DNA of 64,000 nt from Catalinimonas alkaloidigena (GCF_029504655.1 NZ_JAQFIL010000001.1:4779001-4843000), one strand, 5' to 3'; positions 18,285 to 27,125 are shown, numbered from the stretch's first letter. Translations and numbers: made by a program. Notes: generated by a model not told the origin, from the letters alone.

Positions 18285-18731
18285 TTATTGGTCAGCGTTT
18301 TCGATTTCCTGTATCATTGCTTGCAGAGCTCGCAAATAAGCTTTTTTCGCATCCGGGTTAGTCATGGCAGACTTAAGGATTTTGTTAGACCTGAGTTGCT
18401 TTGCAAATTTTTGATAATTTTCTTTTTGTGCATCCAGCTCTTTCAGGAAATCACTCTGTCCGGAAATTCCTTTTTTGTTGAAGTCACCCAGGTTACTGAA
18501 GTTTAGCTCTTCCTTTACCGGTGCTCCCTGCTCATTTTCAAACTCAACTTTTACATTGGGCTTGAAATGATCAAACACATCGTCAACGGATTTAAGGCCC
18601 GTAATAGGCTCTGGCTTGGTAGGTTTACTGGTAAGCTTTTGCACCAGCAGGGTCCTGTTGGAAGAAATCTGTGAGATTGCTTCAAAAGATTCCTTAGGCA
18701 CTAACTGACCTCCGATTTCTACTTGGTTCAT
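18285..18731 (-). CDS. tssB: T6SS sheath small subunit TssB
   Basis: 148 residues. The conserved TssB centre is visible: LKSVDDVFDHFKPNVKVEF followed by VKEELNFSNLGDFNKKGI, a variant of the usual L-x-F-x-S-M-D-F pattern. The C-terminal helix (about 105-148) is where ClpV usually docks in other lineages. Opens the sheath gene pair tssB-tssC. The start is 36 bp from the end of the HNH-like gene. Confidence 0.9.
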   Translation of the reverse strand: MNQVEIGGQLVPKESFEAISQISSNRTLLVQKLTSKPTKPEPITGLKSVDDVFDHFKPNVKVEFENEQGAPVKEELNFSNLGDFNKKGISGQSDFLKELDAQKENYQKFAKQLRSNKILKSAMTNPDAKKAYLRALQAMIQEIENADQ

Positions 18732-18766
18732 GAGTTATTGGTTTATTAATTATATTAAATTCGCTC

Positions 18767-19177
18767 TTACCAATCCTTCGCATAAGGAAAAGGGCGTTCC
18801 TCCAGAGGAATATAATTCATATCCTCCGCTTTGCGGCTGTAGGCCAGCCCACGATGGGTAGGCACAAAAGGTTTAGCGCCTTTAGACTGATTACATCCAC
18901 CATCACCTCTCTGTAATGACGTACACAAAATCACCGCATTGATCGCAATGGCACTTGGTCTCCCGCTTCCTCTGAGCATATGATCCGGAGCCAAATGATC
19001 CACATTGAAGTAGCGCTTGTCAGTATGACAAAACAAACAGTTCTCACAGAAATATATTGAGCCAATCAGATGCCTGTAACTTTCTGTGATTTCTATCCCA
19101 TCTTCACCTTTCCTAATCCTGAGCGCATTATAATAATAGGCTTGATCTTTTTGGGTTGATAAGAATTCTTGTCGCAT
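18767..19177 (-). CDS. small HNH-nuclease-like zinc protein inside the T6SS operon
   Basis: 136 residues. The centre reads like an HNH/ββα-metal nuclease: CENCLFC (C44, C47, C50), then VDHLAPDH (D60-H61), a helix with AIAINAVILC (N80, C85) and GCNQSKGAK (C95, N96, K99). D-H, N and N-x-x-K occur in the HNH order; the four outer cysteines could hold a structural zinc. No signal peptide and no delivery domain. Placed between clpV and tssB on the same strand, 35 bp before tssB. It may be a cargo carried inside the Hcp tube or a cytoplasmic nuclease unrelated to secretion. No immunity gene is obvious next to it. Confidence 0.6.
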   Translation of the reverse strand: MRQEFLSTQKDQAYYYNALRIRKGEDGIEITESYRHLIGSIYFCENCLFCHTDKRYFNVDHLAPDHMLRGSGRPSAIAINAVILCTSLQRGDGGCNQSKGAKPFVPTHRGLAYSRKAEDMNYIPLEERPFPYAKDW

Positions 19178-19300
19178 GGTGGCTTATCTTATATCAATAT
19201 TTAAATCTTAGGGATTAAGGATAAATAGCACTTCAAACAAGCATGCCTGTTGCCCTTATTAGTATGTATCCAAAGCTGATAATAAGTAGCCTCAAATGGG

Positions 19301-21772
19301 TTAATATTCCCATTTCAACTCTTTTTTATCATCCAGGCTCAGTTTGATGACTGAGCCTTTTTTTACTTTCTCGGCGATGATCATCCGAGAAATGGGCCTT
19401 CTTAATTGGTTTCTGATTACTCCAGTAAGTGGTCTTGCACCATACTCCGGTGTGTATCCGGATAGCGCTAACTGCTGCTTGGCTTCATCTGATATTTCCA
19501 GGGTAATACCCTGGGCTTCTAACTGCTTTAATAGCTTTTTGAGGTGGATCTCAAATATCTTGACGACATTCTTTTCTAATATAGGTGAAAATGGAATGAT
19601 TTCCGTCACCCTTGCCAGAAATTCAGGACGGAAGCTACCGCTCATGATATCCATCATCTCATTAGAAGTAGGAAGGTTTCCTTTCTCTACTTCATCAATA
19701 ATATGGCGGCTACCGATATTAGAAGTGAAAAGTACTACTGCGTTGGAGAAATCCCCTTCTTTACCCAAGCGATCGTGAAGTTTTCCTTCATCCATGATCT
19801 GCAAAAAGATATCAAATACCGAAGCATGCGCTTTTTCAATTTCGTCAAAGAGCACTACTGAATAAGGCTTTTCTCTGATTTTATTAACTAAAATTCCTCC
19901 TTCTTCATAGCCAACATATCCTGCTGGCGCACCCAACAGCACTGCTGCCGAATGTGCTTCTTTAAACTCTGACATATCAAAGCGAATGAGCATATTTTCG
20001 TCATTAAACAGGAAGTCTGCCAATGACTTGGCAAGTTCGGTTTTCCCCGTTCCGGTCGGTCCAAGAAAAAAGAAGGAACCTATGGGTTGCCCTGCTCTGG
20101 TAAGCCCTGAACGGGATTCTAATATAGCGTCAGAAATCACTTTAATCGCATGATCCTGCCCTACTACCCTCTTCTTCAAATGCTCTTCCATATTGAGCAA
20201 TTTCTCTCGCTCCTGTGTCTGGATTTTACCAATAGGAATACCTGTTTTGTAAGCTACTACAGCAGCAATATCTTCTTTCTCTACAGCGCCTCTTTTCTTT
20301 TCTGTAAGTGTAAGCAGAAAGTCTATGGTTTTGTCCAGGTAATCCGCAAACTCATCAGCAGATGCCTTTTCGTGGGTCTTTTCTTCTTCTACAATTTGAC
20401 CTAATAGAATAGGGCTGATTTTATCGTTGAGCTGCCGGTGAAACCATCTTAGATCAGGTAGTGACAACAGCTTCTCTTCATCTTCTCTGAAGCTTTTTAG
20501 TTCTTCCTTAAGGGTTTTCAATTCATTTTCGGAGGTTTCATCTGCCATTCGTATCGCTGCCATGGTGCGGTCTAACAAATCTATGGCAGAATCAGGAAGC
20601 CTTCGGTCTTTTACGTATCTTTTCGCCAATACAACCGCTTCGGATGGCGTACTTTCTGACACAGAAATCGTGTGATGCCCTTCATACAAAGGTATCAGGG
20701 TTTTGATCATACGCGTTGCAGCCTCTTCATCGGGTTCTTCTACTCTGAGCACTTCAAAGCGACGGTTAAATGCCTCTTCTTTCTCTATGAACTTTCGGTA
20801 TTCATCATTGGTGGTAGCCCCAATGACCGTAATCTCACCCCGGGCCAGTTCGGGCTTAAGCAGATTCGCAGCTCCGGCGCCTACCGGGCCACTACTATCC
20901 AGCAGCAGATGAATTTCATCTATGAAAAGGATAGCTTTGTCAAAGGTTTTCACTTCCTTGATAATATTCTTAAGGCGATCTTCCACTTCTCCCTTGTAGG
21001 AAGCGCCGGCTACCAACGAACCCAGGTCAAGTTCAAAGACAAGTGCCGCCCCCAAATGCATGGGCACTTTTTCCTGAATGATACTCAGGGCAAAACCATC
21101 AACCAGCGCAGTTTTACCCACACCGGGCTCGCCTATTATGAGCACATTCGGCTTGGTTCGTCGTCCAAGGATCTCTATCATCATACGTGTCTCACGGTCG
21201 CGCCCTATGATGGGATCAATTTTATCTTCTTTAGCCAGGGAGGTTTTATCTACGCAATACTTATAGAGTGCCTGGGATTTTGCAGATTTTTTTCCACTGG
21301 TACCATTGGATGCGCTACCTACTGCCTGCTGAATAGCGTCTTCCTGTATGACTGTTGCCAGAAGATCATCCTGCTTAAGGGGAAAAGTTTTGAGCTGGTC
21401 TTTTGAAAATGCTACATTAGGCTTGCATAGGGCGGAAAGGAGAGTGAAGGGGGTAATCTCTTCTTCGTTTAATTTTAAGCGTATCAGGTCGGCCTCTTCA
21501 ATACTAGCTGTTACTTTAGTATCTCCCAGTGGCTCTTCGGGTATCTGCGTATTTTTGGACAGGTTTTCAATACGAACCTCTGCCCATTCCTGTAAGTAGG
21601 GGATGTCCTGACCAATAGAATTCAAAAGGTCACGCAGCCCCACATCTTTATGTAATAATGCAAGCAGCAGGTGACCGGGAGTAAATTGCGCATTTTGATA
21701 CTCCTTAGCAAGCGATTGGGCAATTTGAATAGCATGCTTGGTTTGGTCAGATAAGTTTAAGGTTGTTGTCAT
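19301..21772 (-). CDS. clpV: T6SS sheath-disassembly ATPase ClpV (TssH)
   Basis: 823 residues of the ClpA/B family. An N-terminal Clp repeat domain (about 1-150) is followed by AAA1 with Walker A GEPGVGKT and Walker B ILFIDEIHLL, a short middle segment, and AAA2 with Walker A GPTGTGKTE and Walker B VVLFDEIEKA. The middle domain is short compared with ClpB, so a ClpB chaperone is less likely. Within the T6SS cluster it is best read as the ATPase that recycles contracted TssBC sheaths. A second AAA pair protein, ClpC at 50006, is the housekeeping relative. First structural gene of the T6SS transcript, 32 bp after the regulator. Confidence 0.9.
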   Translation of the reverse strand: MTTTLNLSDQTKHAIQIAQSLAKEYQNAQFTPGHLLLALLHKDVGLRDLLNSIGQDIPYLQEWAEVRIENLSKNTQIPEEPLGDTKVTASIEEADLIRLKLNEEEITPFTLLSALCKPNVAFSKDQLKTFPLKQDDLLATVIQEDAIQQAVGSASNGTSGKKSAKSQALYKYCVDKTSLAKEDKIDPIIGRDRETRMMIEILGRRTKPNVLIIGEPGVGKTALVDGFALSIIQEKVPMHLGAALVFELDLGSLVAGASYKGEVEDRLKNIIKEVKTFDKAILFIDEIHLLLDSSGPVGAGAANLLKPELARGEITVIGATTNDEYRKFIEKEEAFNRRFEVLRVEEPDEEAATRMIKTLIPLYEGHHTISVSESTPSEAVVLAKRYVKDRRLPDSAIDLLDRTMAAIRMADETSENELKTLKEELKSFREDEEKLLSLPDLRWFHRQLNDKISPILLGQIVEEEKTHEKASADEFADYLDKTIDFLLTLTEKKRGAVEKEDIAAVVAYKTGIPIGKIQTQEREKLLNMEEHLKKRVVGQDHAIKVISDAILESRSGLTRAGQPIGSFFFLGPTGTGKTELAKSLADFLFNDENMLIRFDMSEFKEAHSAAVLLGAPAGYVGYEEGGILVNKIREKPYSVVLFDEIEKAHASVFDIFLQIMDEGKLHDRLGKEGDFSNAVVLFTSNIGSRHIIDEVEKGNLPTSNEMMDIMSGSFRPEFLARVTEIIPFSPILEKNVVKIFEIHLKKLLKQLEAQGITLEISDEAKQQLALSGYTPEYGARPLTGVIRNQLRRPISRMIIAEKVKKGSVIKLSLDDKKELKWEY

Positions 21773-21804
21773 GGGGAAGTGATATTTTACGTAAGGCTAA
21801 GCAA

Positions 21805-22167
21805 TCAAATAAAGCCAAAAACCCTGGCATAGGTCATAATATCTTTAAAGGTCTTGATTTTAAGTTTTTCCTTCAGGTTTTTCCTGTGGGTCTGGGCTGT
21901 ATATTTGGAAATAAAGAGTTCTTCGCCAATTTTTTCACTGCTATAACCCATTGCTAACAAAAAAAACACTTCTTTTTCTCTTTCACTCAGCGAGTCAAAT
22001 TTCTTCTTATTGCACTTAAGAAACTGATTATCCCGGGTAAGCATCTTCAATATTTTAATGCTTTTGGGGAGCTCTTCCAGTGGCTGCTCTATTTTTATAA
22101 CTGCTTTCCTGTACTGCGTGTTCTTCTCTACCGTTACCTTCCATGCCTTTTCTTCAGTAGTTATCAT
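21805..22167 (-). CDS. LuxR-type helix-turn-helix regulator (stand-alone HTH)
   Basis: 120 residues. The C-terminal half is a LuxR/NarL HTH: SEREKEVFFLLAMGYSSEKIGEELFISKYTAQTH and then RKNLKEKLKIKTF, with the recognition helix around YTAQTHRKNL. The N-terminal half (about 1-55) is not a receiver domain and has no sensing motif I recognise. It is first in the minus-strand T6SS transcript, 32 bp before clpV, so it probably controls the cluster. A perfect 20-bp palindrome 170 bp upstream is a candidate binding site. Confidence 0.8.
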   Translation of the reverse strand: MITTEEKAWKVTVEKNTQYRKAVIKIEQPLEELPKSIKILKMLTRDNQFLKCNKKKFDSLSEREKEVFFLLAMGYSSEKIGEELFISKYTAQTHRKNLKEKLKIKTFKDIMTYARVFGFI

Positions 22168-22336
22168 GAGGTGTAAGATTTAAAACAATTTAATAAGCTT
22201 TGGGTAGAGAGAATGCTGTTACTTATTAACTTGAATTGTATACAATAACTAATATTACAAATAAATTATGAACATGCAAAGAAAAAAAATTGTGTTTCTG
22301 TTGTTTTTAGCATACTGCTCTTTTTGACAAAAAGTC

Positions 22337-22356
22337 AATACCCACTAGTGGGTATT
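22337..22356. promoter_or_regulatory. perfect 20-bp palindrome upstream of the T6SS regulator
   Basis: The core TACCCACTAGTGGGTA, extended by one A and one T on either side to 20 bp, is a perfect palindrome. It lies in the 260-bp gap between the divergently read LuxR-type gene (start 22167) and the end of the GH95 gene. The size matches a lux-box type operator. A hairpin role is unlikely because there is no loop. No second copy was seen in the window by eye. The rest of the gap 22168-22427 shows no gene. Confidence 0.5.
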
Positions 22357-22427
22357 TTATTAAAAACCACACACTTTATCTGTAATTTTTTATATAAAAA
22401 TTTACTAAAGGATACAAATAGCGTATG

Positions 22428-24704
22428 TTATTGAGCTTCTAGCATGATAGTTTGATTTCTGGTAGTTTGTATGATAATTGTATTGTTCTTAAGCTCATAA
22501 GCAGCACCTGAGCTGTAAGAATCTGATCCAAAAGGATTGACAATACGGAGGATACCACCTTTTTCAGATGATATCTCTACATGACTGACTTTATTGTTTT
22601 TCATCTCAGCCGAGACCACAAAGGCTCCCTGAGCTCTCAACCCACTGAAACTTACCTGGCCCCAGTGATCAGGTATTGCAGGGAAAATACGTATAGCATC
22701 CGCATGGCTCTGCATGAGCATCTCCTGAAGACCAGCAGCAAAAGCAAAATTTCCTTCCAAAGTAAAAGGACGATAAGTAGCACTGGTATATCCTTTTCCT
22801 GATTGATCGCCATTGACATGGAAGCTATTAGGCAAACAGAAGGCTGAAGCAAAGATTTGCAAAGCTTCCGCCGCGCTTTCCCCGTCAAAAGCACGAGCTT
22901 TCATATTAGCCAGCCAACTGAATGAATAACCTACCCATTGCTTTGTCCCTAGGGAGTCCAGTGTGGCTAGGGTATTATCAATAATTTCTTGTTGCGTCTT
23001 TCCTTGTGAATAATCCAGAAGACCCAATGGATGAAAGCCAACCATATAAGAATGGTGACGGTGTGATTCGGCAAGAGGGTGTTCAGGAGCCAGCAGTAAA
23101 CCAAGTTCAGAATCAACTGCCAGAGCTGGCCATTGGGACAAATACTCCACCCAAAGTTGAGCCTCCTCTTCCTTATTGAGCACCAATGCTAATTCAGCAG
23201 CCTTTTCAAAGGTCCAGCGTATCAGTGCCAGATCAAAATTTGTGGTCTCTTTAAACCATGCCTGCACTGAGTTATTATAAATTTCCGGAGAGGCACTGAT
23301 CGGAAGAGAGCGGTACCCATTTTCATCCACTACCGAGATATTGTGTAAATAAATCGCAACATCAGCGATCCAGGGGTATGCCCGGCTTCTCAGAAATTCC
23401 TGATCCATACTGTAGCGCCATTCAAGGTAGAAGTGATGACCTAACCAAGCGGCAACGGTAGGGCCAAGCGCATACTGAATCCAGCCTCCCATCGGGTCGC
23501 CATCCAGCGTGGTGACTCCCGGAGCATTTAAACCTTCTACACCAAAGTAATCTTCAGTATACTTTTTAAAAGTGTCTCGCTTGTTCCATAACCAATTCGT
23601 ATATCCCGAAGCTAGTTTTAAATGGTTACCGGTATAGGCTGGCCAGTAGCTTAGTTGTGTATTGAGATCATGGTGAAAGTCACCTTTCCAGGGAGGAAGC
23701 TTGCCGTTGTCTGCGGTCCACACCGCTTGCAGCGAAATAGGTGGGGTATCGCTCCGAGCTACGCTGCCAAATTTGTACATCTCCCGGTAGTACTGCTTCT
23801 CCAGCAATGCGTCGGGCAAGTCAAGCATGGACTGATTCCAGTAGGATGTCCACCAATTTACATGAGATGGCCAAATAGCTTGATCCAGATTTCCATCTAT
23901 AAGGGGGAGTCGGGCTTTTTTATTATTTGAGATTGTCCAGAGGCCGACCAGTTTGTTACCGGAAACCTTCTGCCATTTTACCAACACTTCGTAAAAACTA
24001 TCTTCGTAGGTAGGTTGATGATAGTGAATGACATTATCATTTTCGGTCAGCGTTCCTTTCGGATAGCCTAACCTCTGTAAGCTCTGTCCATCTACTGAAT
24101 TAGCGGGGCCTGCCTCTGCTAATGAGGCATAGTCGGGTATTATCAATTGAGGCAATATGTTTTCCGGTAGATTCTCCAGGATAAAAACTCCGTAATTTTG
24201 TGTCGCATGGACATAGGTATGTAAACTTCCTTTGTTTTCAAACTCAATAGAGTTTAAGCCATTTTGCAGATTCAATTCGTTGGATATCACCTTTCCTAAC
24301 TTAGCCAAGTCAAACTCTAAAGCAGCGCCTGGAATTTTGGTAGGCGCGGCGTTCTGTTCGTAGGGAACATCGCCCAGCTGTTGTACAGAATCATATTGGT
24401 TACGCTTCACTTTCTTAATGACCCAGCTAAACTTTAATTTGTCTATGCCCGGCATAGGGCGGTCATCCCACAGGTCTACTCTGTCCAGTGACATTCTCAG
24501 CCTGTTTTCTTTTTTCCAGACCAGCGCACCTAGCATGCCATTACCCATAGGCATGCCTTCATCCCATCGCTGAGCGAGGGAGTCAAACTTAAGATTATGC
24601 TCTTCATGAGGTGGATGAGGTAATTGCCATTTCTTCGCGCTTAATAAGTGAAATGGTAACACCATCATGACCATGAGAAACAGTACTTTACCCGTGTATT
24701 TCAT
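22428..24704 (-). CDS. GH95-like glycoside hydrolase (alpha-L-fucosidase family)
   Basis: 758 residues with a signal peptide (hydrophobic 5-22, ending LLSAKK). N-terminal GH95 domain with EGMPMGNGMLGALVW (49-63) and LSLDR-like MSLDRVDLWDDRP; catalytic barrel region about 270-680. Marker segments: HHDLNTQLSYWPA (344-356), ISASPEIYNN (469-478, E474 as the likely acid), SHRHHSYMVGFHPLGLL (547-563) and FTLEGNFAFAAGLQEMLMQSH (647-667). Characterised GH95 fucosidases have, from memory, an N-x-N pair and an I-D-G-N Asp; here I read D346-L-N348 and E650. So the family is clear but the exact sugar (L-fucose or L-galactose) is not. Probably periplasmic or outer-membrane. Last gene of the fucan locus. 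Confidence 0.8.
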   Translation of the reverse strand: MKYTGKVLFLMVMMVLPFHLLSAKKWQLPHPPHEEHNLKFDSLAQRWDEGMPMGNGMLGALVWKKENRLRMSLDRVDLWDDRPMPGIDKLKFSWVIKKVKRNQYDSVQQLGDVPYEQNAAPTKIPGAALEFDLAKLGKVISNELNLQNGLNSIEFENKGSLHTYVHATQNYGVFILENLPENILPQLIIPDYASLAEAGPANSVDGQSLQRLGYPKGTLTENDNVIHYHQPTYEDSFYEVLVKWQKVSGNKLVGLWTISNNKKARLPLIDGNLDQAIWPSHVNWWTSYWNQSMLDLPDALLEKQYYREMYKFGSVARSDTPPISLQAVWTADNGKLPPWKGDFHHDLNTQLSYWPAYTGNHLKLASGYTNWLWNKRDTFKKYTEDYFGVEGLNAPGVTTLDGDPMGGWIQYALGPTVAAWLGHHFYLEWRYSMDQEFLRSRAYPWIADVAIYLHNISVVDENGYRSLPISASPEIYNNSVQAWFKETTNFDLALIRWTFEKAAELALVLNKEEEAQLWVEYLSQWPALAVDSELGLLLAPEHPLAESHRHHSYMVGFHPLGLLDYSQGKTQQEIIDNTLATLDSLGTKQWVGYSFSWLANMKARAFDGESAAEALQIFASAFCLPNSFHVNGDQSGKGYTSATYRPFTLEGNFAFAAGLQEMLMQSHADAIRIFPAIPDHWGQVSFSGLRAQGAFVVSAEMKNNKVSHVEISSEKGGILRIVNPFGSDSYSSGAAYELKNNTIIIQTTRNQTIMLEAQ

Positions 24705-24725
24705 ATCTTTTAAATAAATTTCAAT

Positions 24726-24954
24726 TTATTCCTTATAAGCTGGGTTTGAATTAGGCATTCGGGCATTTATACTAGTTCTCCAGTAGTGCAGCAGATTTCT
24801 TAACTCCTGGGTCTTTGCGGGGTTTGAAGAGGAAAGATCATTGAGTTCGCCTATATCATTTACCAGTTTATACAATTCTACGTGCCTTTTCTTCATAAAA
24901 CTCAATAAGTTTAAATTGCCCTGATCTGACAGCTACTGAAGGCCTACCTCCCAA
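24726..24954 (-). pseudogene. C-terminal remnant of a sulfatase
   Basis: A sulfatase tail is split over two frames. In the esterase frame (24868-24954) it reads GGRPSVAVRSGQFKLIEFYE, matching the family end RPS-x-A-I-R-x-G-x-x-KLIEFFED. One base of frame change later (near 24890), the second frame reads HVELYKLVNDIGELNDLS, NPAKTQELRNLL and ARMPNSNPAYKE before a stop at 24726, again the sulfatase end. No catalytic domain (C-x-P-S-R) exists anywhere between here and GH29. It is therefore the last ~75 residues of a lost sulfatase gene. Confidence 0.75.
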
Positions 24955-25623
24955 TCTGTCTCGGTGGACCGGAATGACATGCCCATAAACAAATAACATC
25001 TTTCTAACGCCAAACTGTTGCCGCACTCTTTTGATAAAGTGGTTTAAGTTTTGCCCATAGTTTTCTGAATGAACCAAACCCGCTATATCTCGAGCATCTC
25101 CCTCACCCTGCTGCCAAAACATGCCCTTAACTTCAGGAGAGAACCCCTGATGGCGTAGCTGTGCCAAGCCCTCTTCCACCGTATCAACAAAATACCTGAA
25201 CTGCTTTCCGGAGTGTGCAGTATCCTCTTTATTTTCCCCCAGATACCAGTCTTCATAAAGATTGGGGCCTGAATAAGCATGTTTAATCAAGGCAACCTTT
25301 TGTTCATGGTAGTGTTCTTGAAGTCTGGTTCCCAAAGAAAGCTCTACACCAAATTTATCAGGTGTTTCAGAAGCCTGGTACAAAGGCTGCCAGGTATAGG
25401 GGGCTTTTCCTTTCAGCAAATGGGAGTGGAAAATCATTACACTAGTGTCGATAGCAACATTCGGTGGCAAATTGACTAAATATCCCTGTCCGGTAGCGTT
25501 AAATTGTCCGCCAATTAAGTAGACACCAACTGGGTTTTGCTGAGAAAACAAGTTATAGCCAGAGAACAGCAACAAAGTCCAAAAGAATGGGAGATAGCTT
25601 AAGGTGATTGCTTTCATAAACAA
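24868..25623 (-). pseudogene. truncated sialate O-acetylesterase-like gene fused to the sulfatase remnant
   Basis: 251 codons. Signal peptide about 1-27 (FFWTLLLFSGYNLFSQ). Residues 32-215 follow the SASA/SGNH-esterase family: VYLIGGQ-F-NATGQG (the family has GQSN with the nucleophilic Ser; here codon 41 is TTT, Phe), then GPNLYEDWY and MFWQQGEGDAR (the W-x-QGE-x-D block). The C-terminal third with the catalytic Asp/His is missing; from about residue 222 the reading frame is the sulfatase tail. This fits a deletion joining two former neighbours. With the nucleophile lost and the end replaced, the product should be inactive. It starts 2 bp after the GH29 stop, so was part of that operon. Confidence 0.75.
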
Positions 25624-25625
25624 GA

Positions 25626-27005
25626 TTACTCAATATAAGTGACAGCTAAGTTTTGAATGACCGGCTCCATCACTGCTTCTTCTACGCTTAACTTTACTTC
25701 TGAAACTTTTTGGGTAGCAAACCTGGCAATATGCTTGTGGCCGATGCTGCTGCCTTCATATAGGGTAAGCCATTTGTCATCATCTTTACCTTCTACCACA
25801 AACTTTCGTACTCTTTCGCCCTGGGCGATATCCTCTTCTATGATCAGATGATTGATGGACTGAGGCTGTTCTAATGACAGAATAAGCTGCTTTCCTTTAC
25901 CCGAGGTTCGGGCAATCGGTTGAGAGAACCTTCTGTCAATTTCTTCGCCCCACTCCTGCAATCGTTTCACGTCAGCCTCAGGAAGTAGGCCCCGGGGATC
26001 AGGTGTTAGCCCCAAGATTAAGGTAGAATTTCTTCCCACTGACTTGTAATACATTTCCATGAGGTTTTCCAACGGATAGATATGCTTTTCATCGTCAGGT
26101 TCCCAAAACCACTCATGGCCACCATCGTAACCACGAAGTGGCGCATCGCTCATGGCAGGCATATAGTACTGCCCATCGGGAAAGCCGTACTTCAGCGGCT
26201 TAAACCCAATATCGTCGCCCCGCCTGGCAAACCATGAAGGGGCGTTGTAGGTACCCCAGCAGGGATAGGGTACCGTGCCTGTCTCGCTGCCCCCCCAGCG
26301 TATATCAGCTCGTTGCAAATTGTGATAAAACAAACCGTTAGGTTGATACTTCTCAAAGATGGATAGCACATCGGGACCACCCTGTTCAGGACCGTGGGCA
26401 CCACCATCAAACCAGACAATGGCCAAATCTCCATAGCGGGAGCAAAGCTCTTCTACCATGCCTTCACAGATTCGGTTGTAATGCTCCTGCCGGTTTTTGG
26501 AGAATTCTCCTTCACCCTGAACTTTGAAGTCGTGAATGCCATAAAAAGCATTCCAGCGTATCCCGATATAGATACCGGGTTTGATGCCGTATTTCCGGCA
26601 AGAGCTGACAAAGTCTCTGACGATATCTCCCTTTCCTCCTTTCCAATTTACCGCTTTGAGGCTGTAGGGATTCACATCGCTTTGGTACAGCGCGAAGCCT
26701 GTCTCATGGGTCGCGGTCAGGATGGCGATCTTAGCCCCCATATCTTTGACCGCTCGTATCCACTGATCAGTGTCTAATGCTTCAGGCTTGAAGATGTTAT
26801 GATCAGCGATGGGATTGATTCTATTCTGTGACTGATTATAGATTTTGCCGTCAAACACATGAAGATCGTAGTGAAATACCGCCACCAGCTCGGCATCTTG
26901 CCATGCTAACTGAGCAGGGCTGGGCAGTGGTACTTTTGAAGCTTCCTGCCCCAGAGCTGTATGGTGAATGAGGAGAAGTATTAGGTACAACAGCATTTTA
27001 TTCAT
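25626..27005 (-). CDS. GH29-type alpha-L-fucosidase
   Basis: 459 residues from the start chosen at 27005 (MNKMLLYLILLLIHHTALGQ is a clean signal peptide; an upstream start at 27050 would add 15 residues before it). The TIM-barrel follows the GH29 order: WIRAVKDMGAKIAILTATHETGF, GIKPGIYIG, and DLAIVWFDGG with the nucleophile Asp (residue 200 from this start). A C-terminal beta-sandwich (about 370-455) resembles a carbohydrate-binding discoidin-like fold. It removes terminal L-fucose from glycans in the periplasm or on the surface. Directly downstream of susD before the ISAs1 insertion at 27135 separated them, so its own transcription may now depend on the insertion or a local promoter. Confidence 0.82.
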   Translation of the reverse strand: MNKMLLYLILLLIHHTALGQEASKVPLPSPAQLAWQDAELVAVFHYDLHVFDGKIYNQSQNRINPIADHNIFKPEALDTDQWIRAVKDMGAKIAILTATHETGFALYQSDVNPYSLKAVNWKGGKGDIVRDFVSSCRKYGIKPGIYIGIRWNAFYGIHDFKVQGEGEFSKNRQEHYNRICEGMVEELCSRYGDLAIVWFDGGAHGPEQGGPDVLSIFEKYQPNGLFYHNLQRADIRWGGSETGTVPYPCWGTYNAPSWFARRGDDIGFKPLKYGFPDGQYYMPAMSDAPLRGYDGGHEWFWEPDDEKHIYPLENLMEMYYKSVGRNSTLILGLTPDPRGLLPEADVKRLQEWGEEIDRRFSQPIARTSGKGKQLILSLEQPQSINHLIIEEDIAQGERVRKFVVEGKDDDKWLTLYEGSSIGHKHIARFATQKVSEVKLSVEEAVMEPVIQNLAVTYIE

Positions 27006-27125
27006 AAAAAAAGTGCATGTGGTCAAGTTTGTATGGCTGATAAGAAACAATGAACCATTGGTTAGAAAGTTTTATGGGAAATAAAGGTCATACTCAAATA
27101 TGCCTAATGTCCAGGTGAAAAAGTA

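Noticed and set aside
19301..21772. Reading this gene as the chaperone ClpB
   Set aside because: The long coiled-coil middle domain of ClpB is missing and the gene sits in the T6SS operon, so ClpV is the better call.
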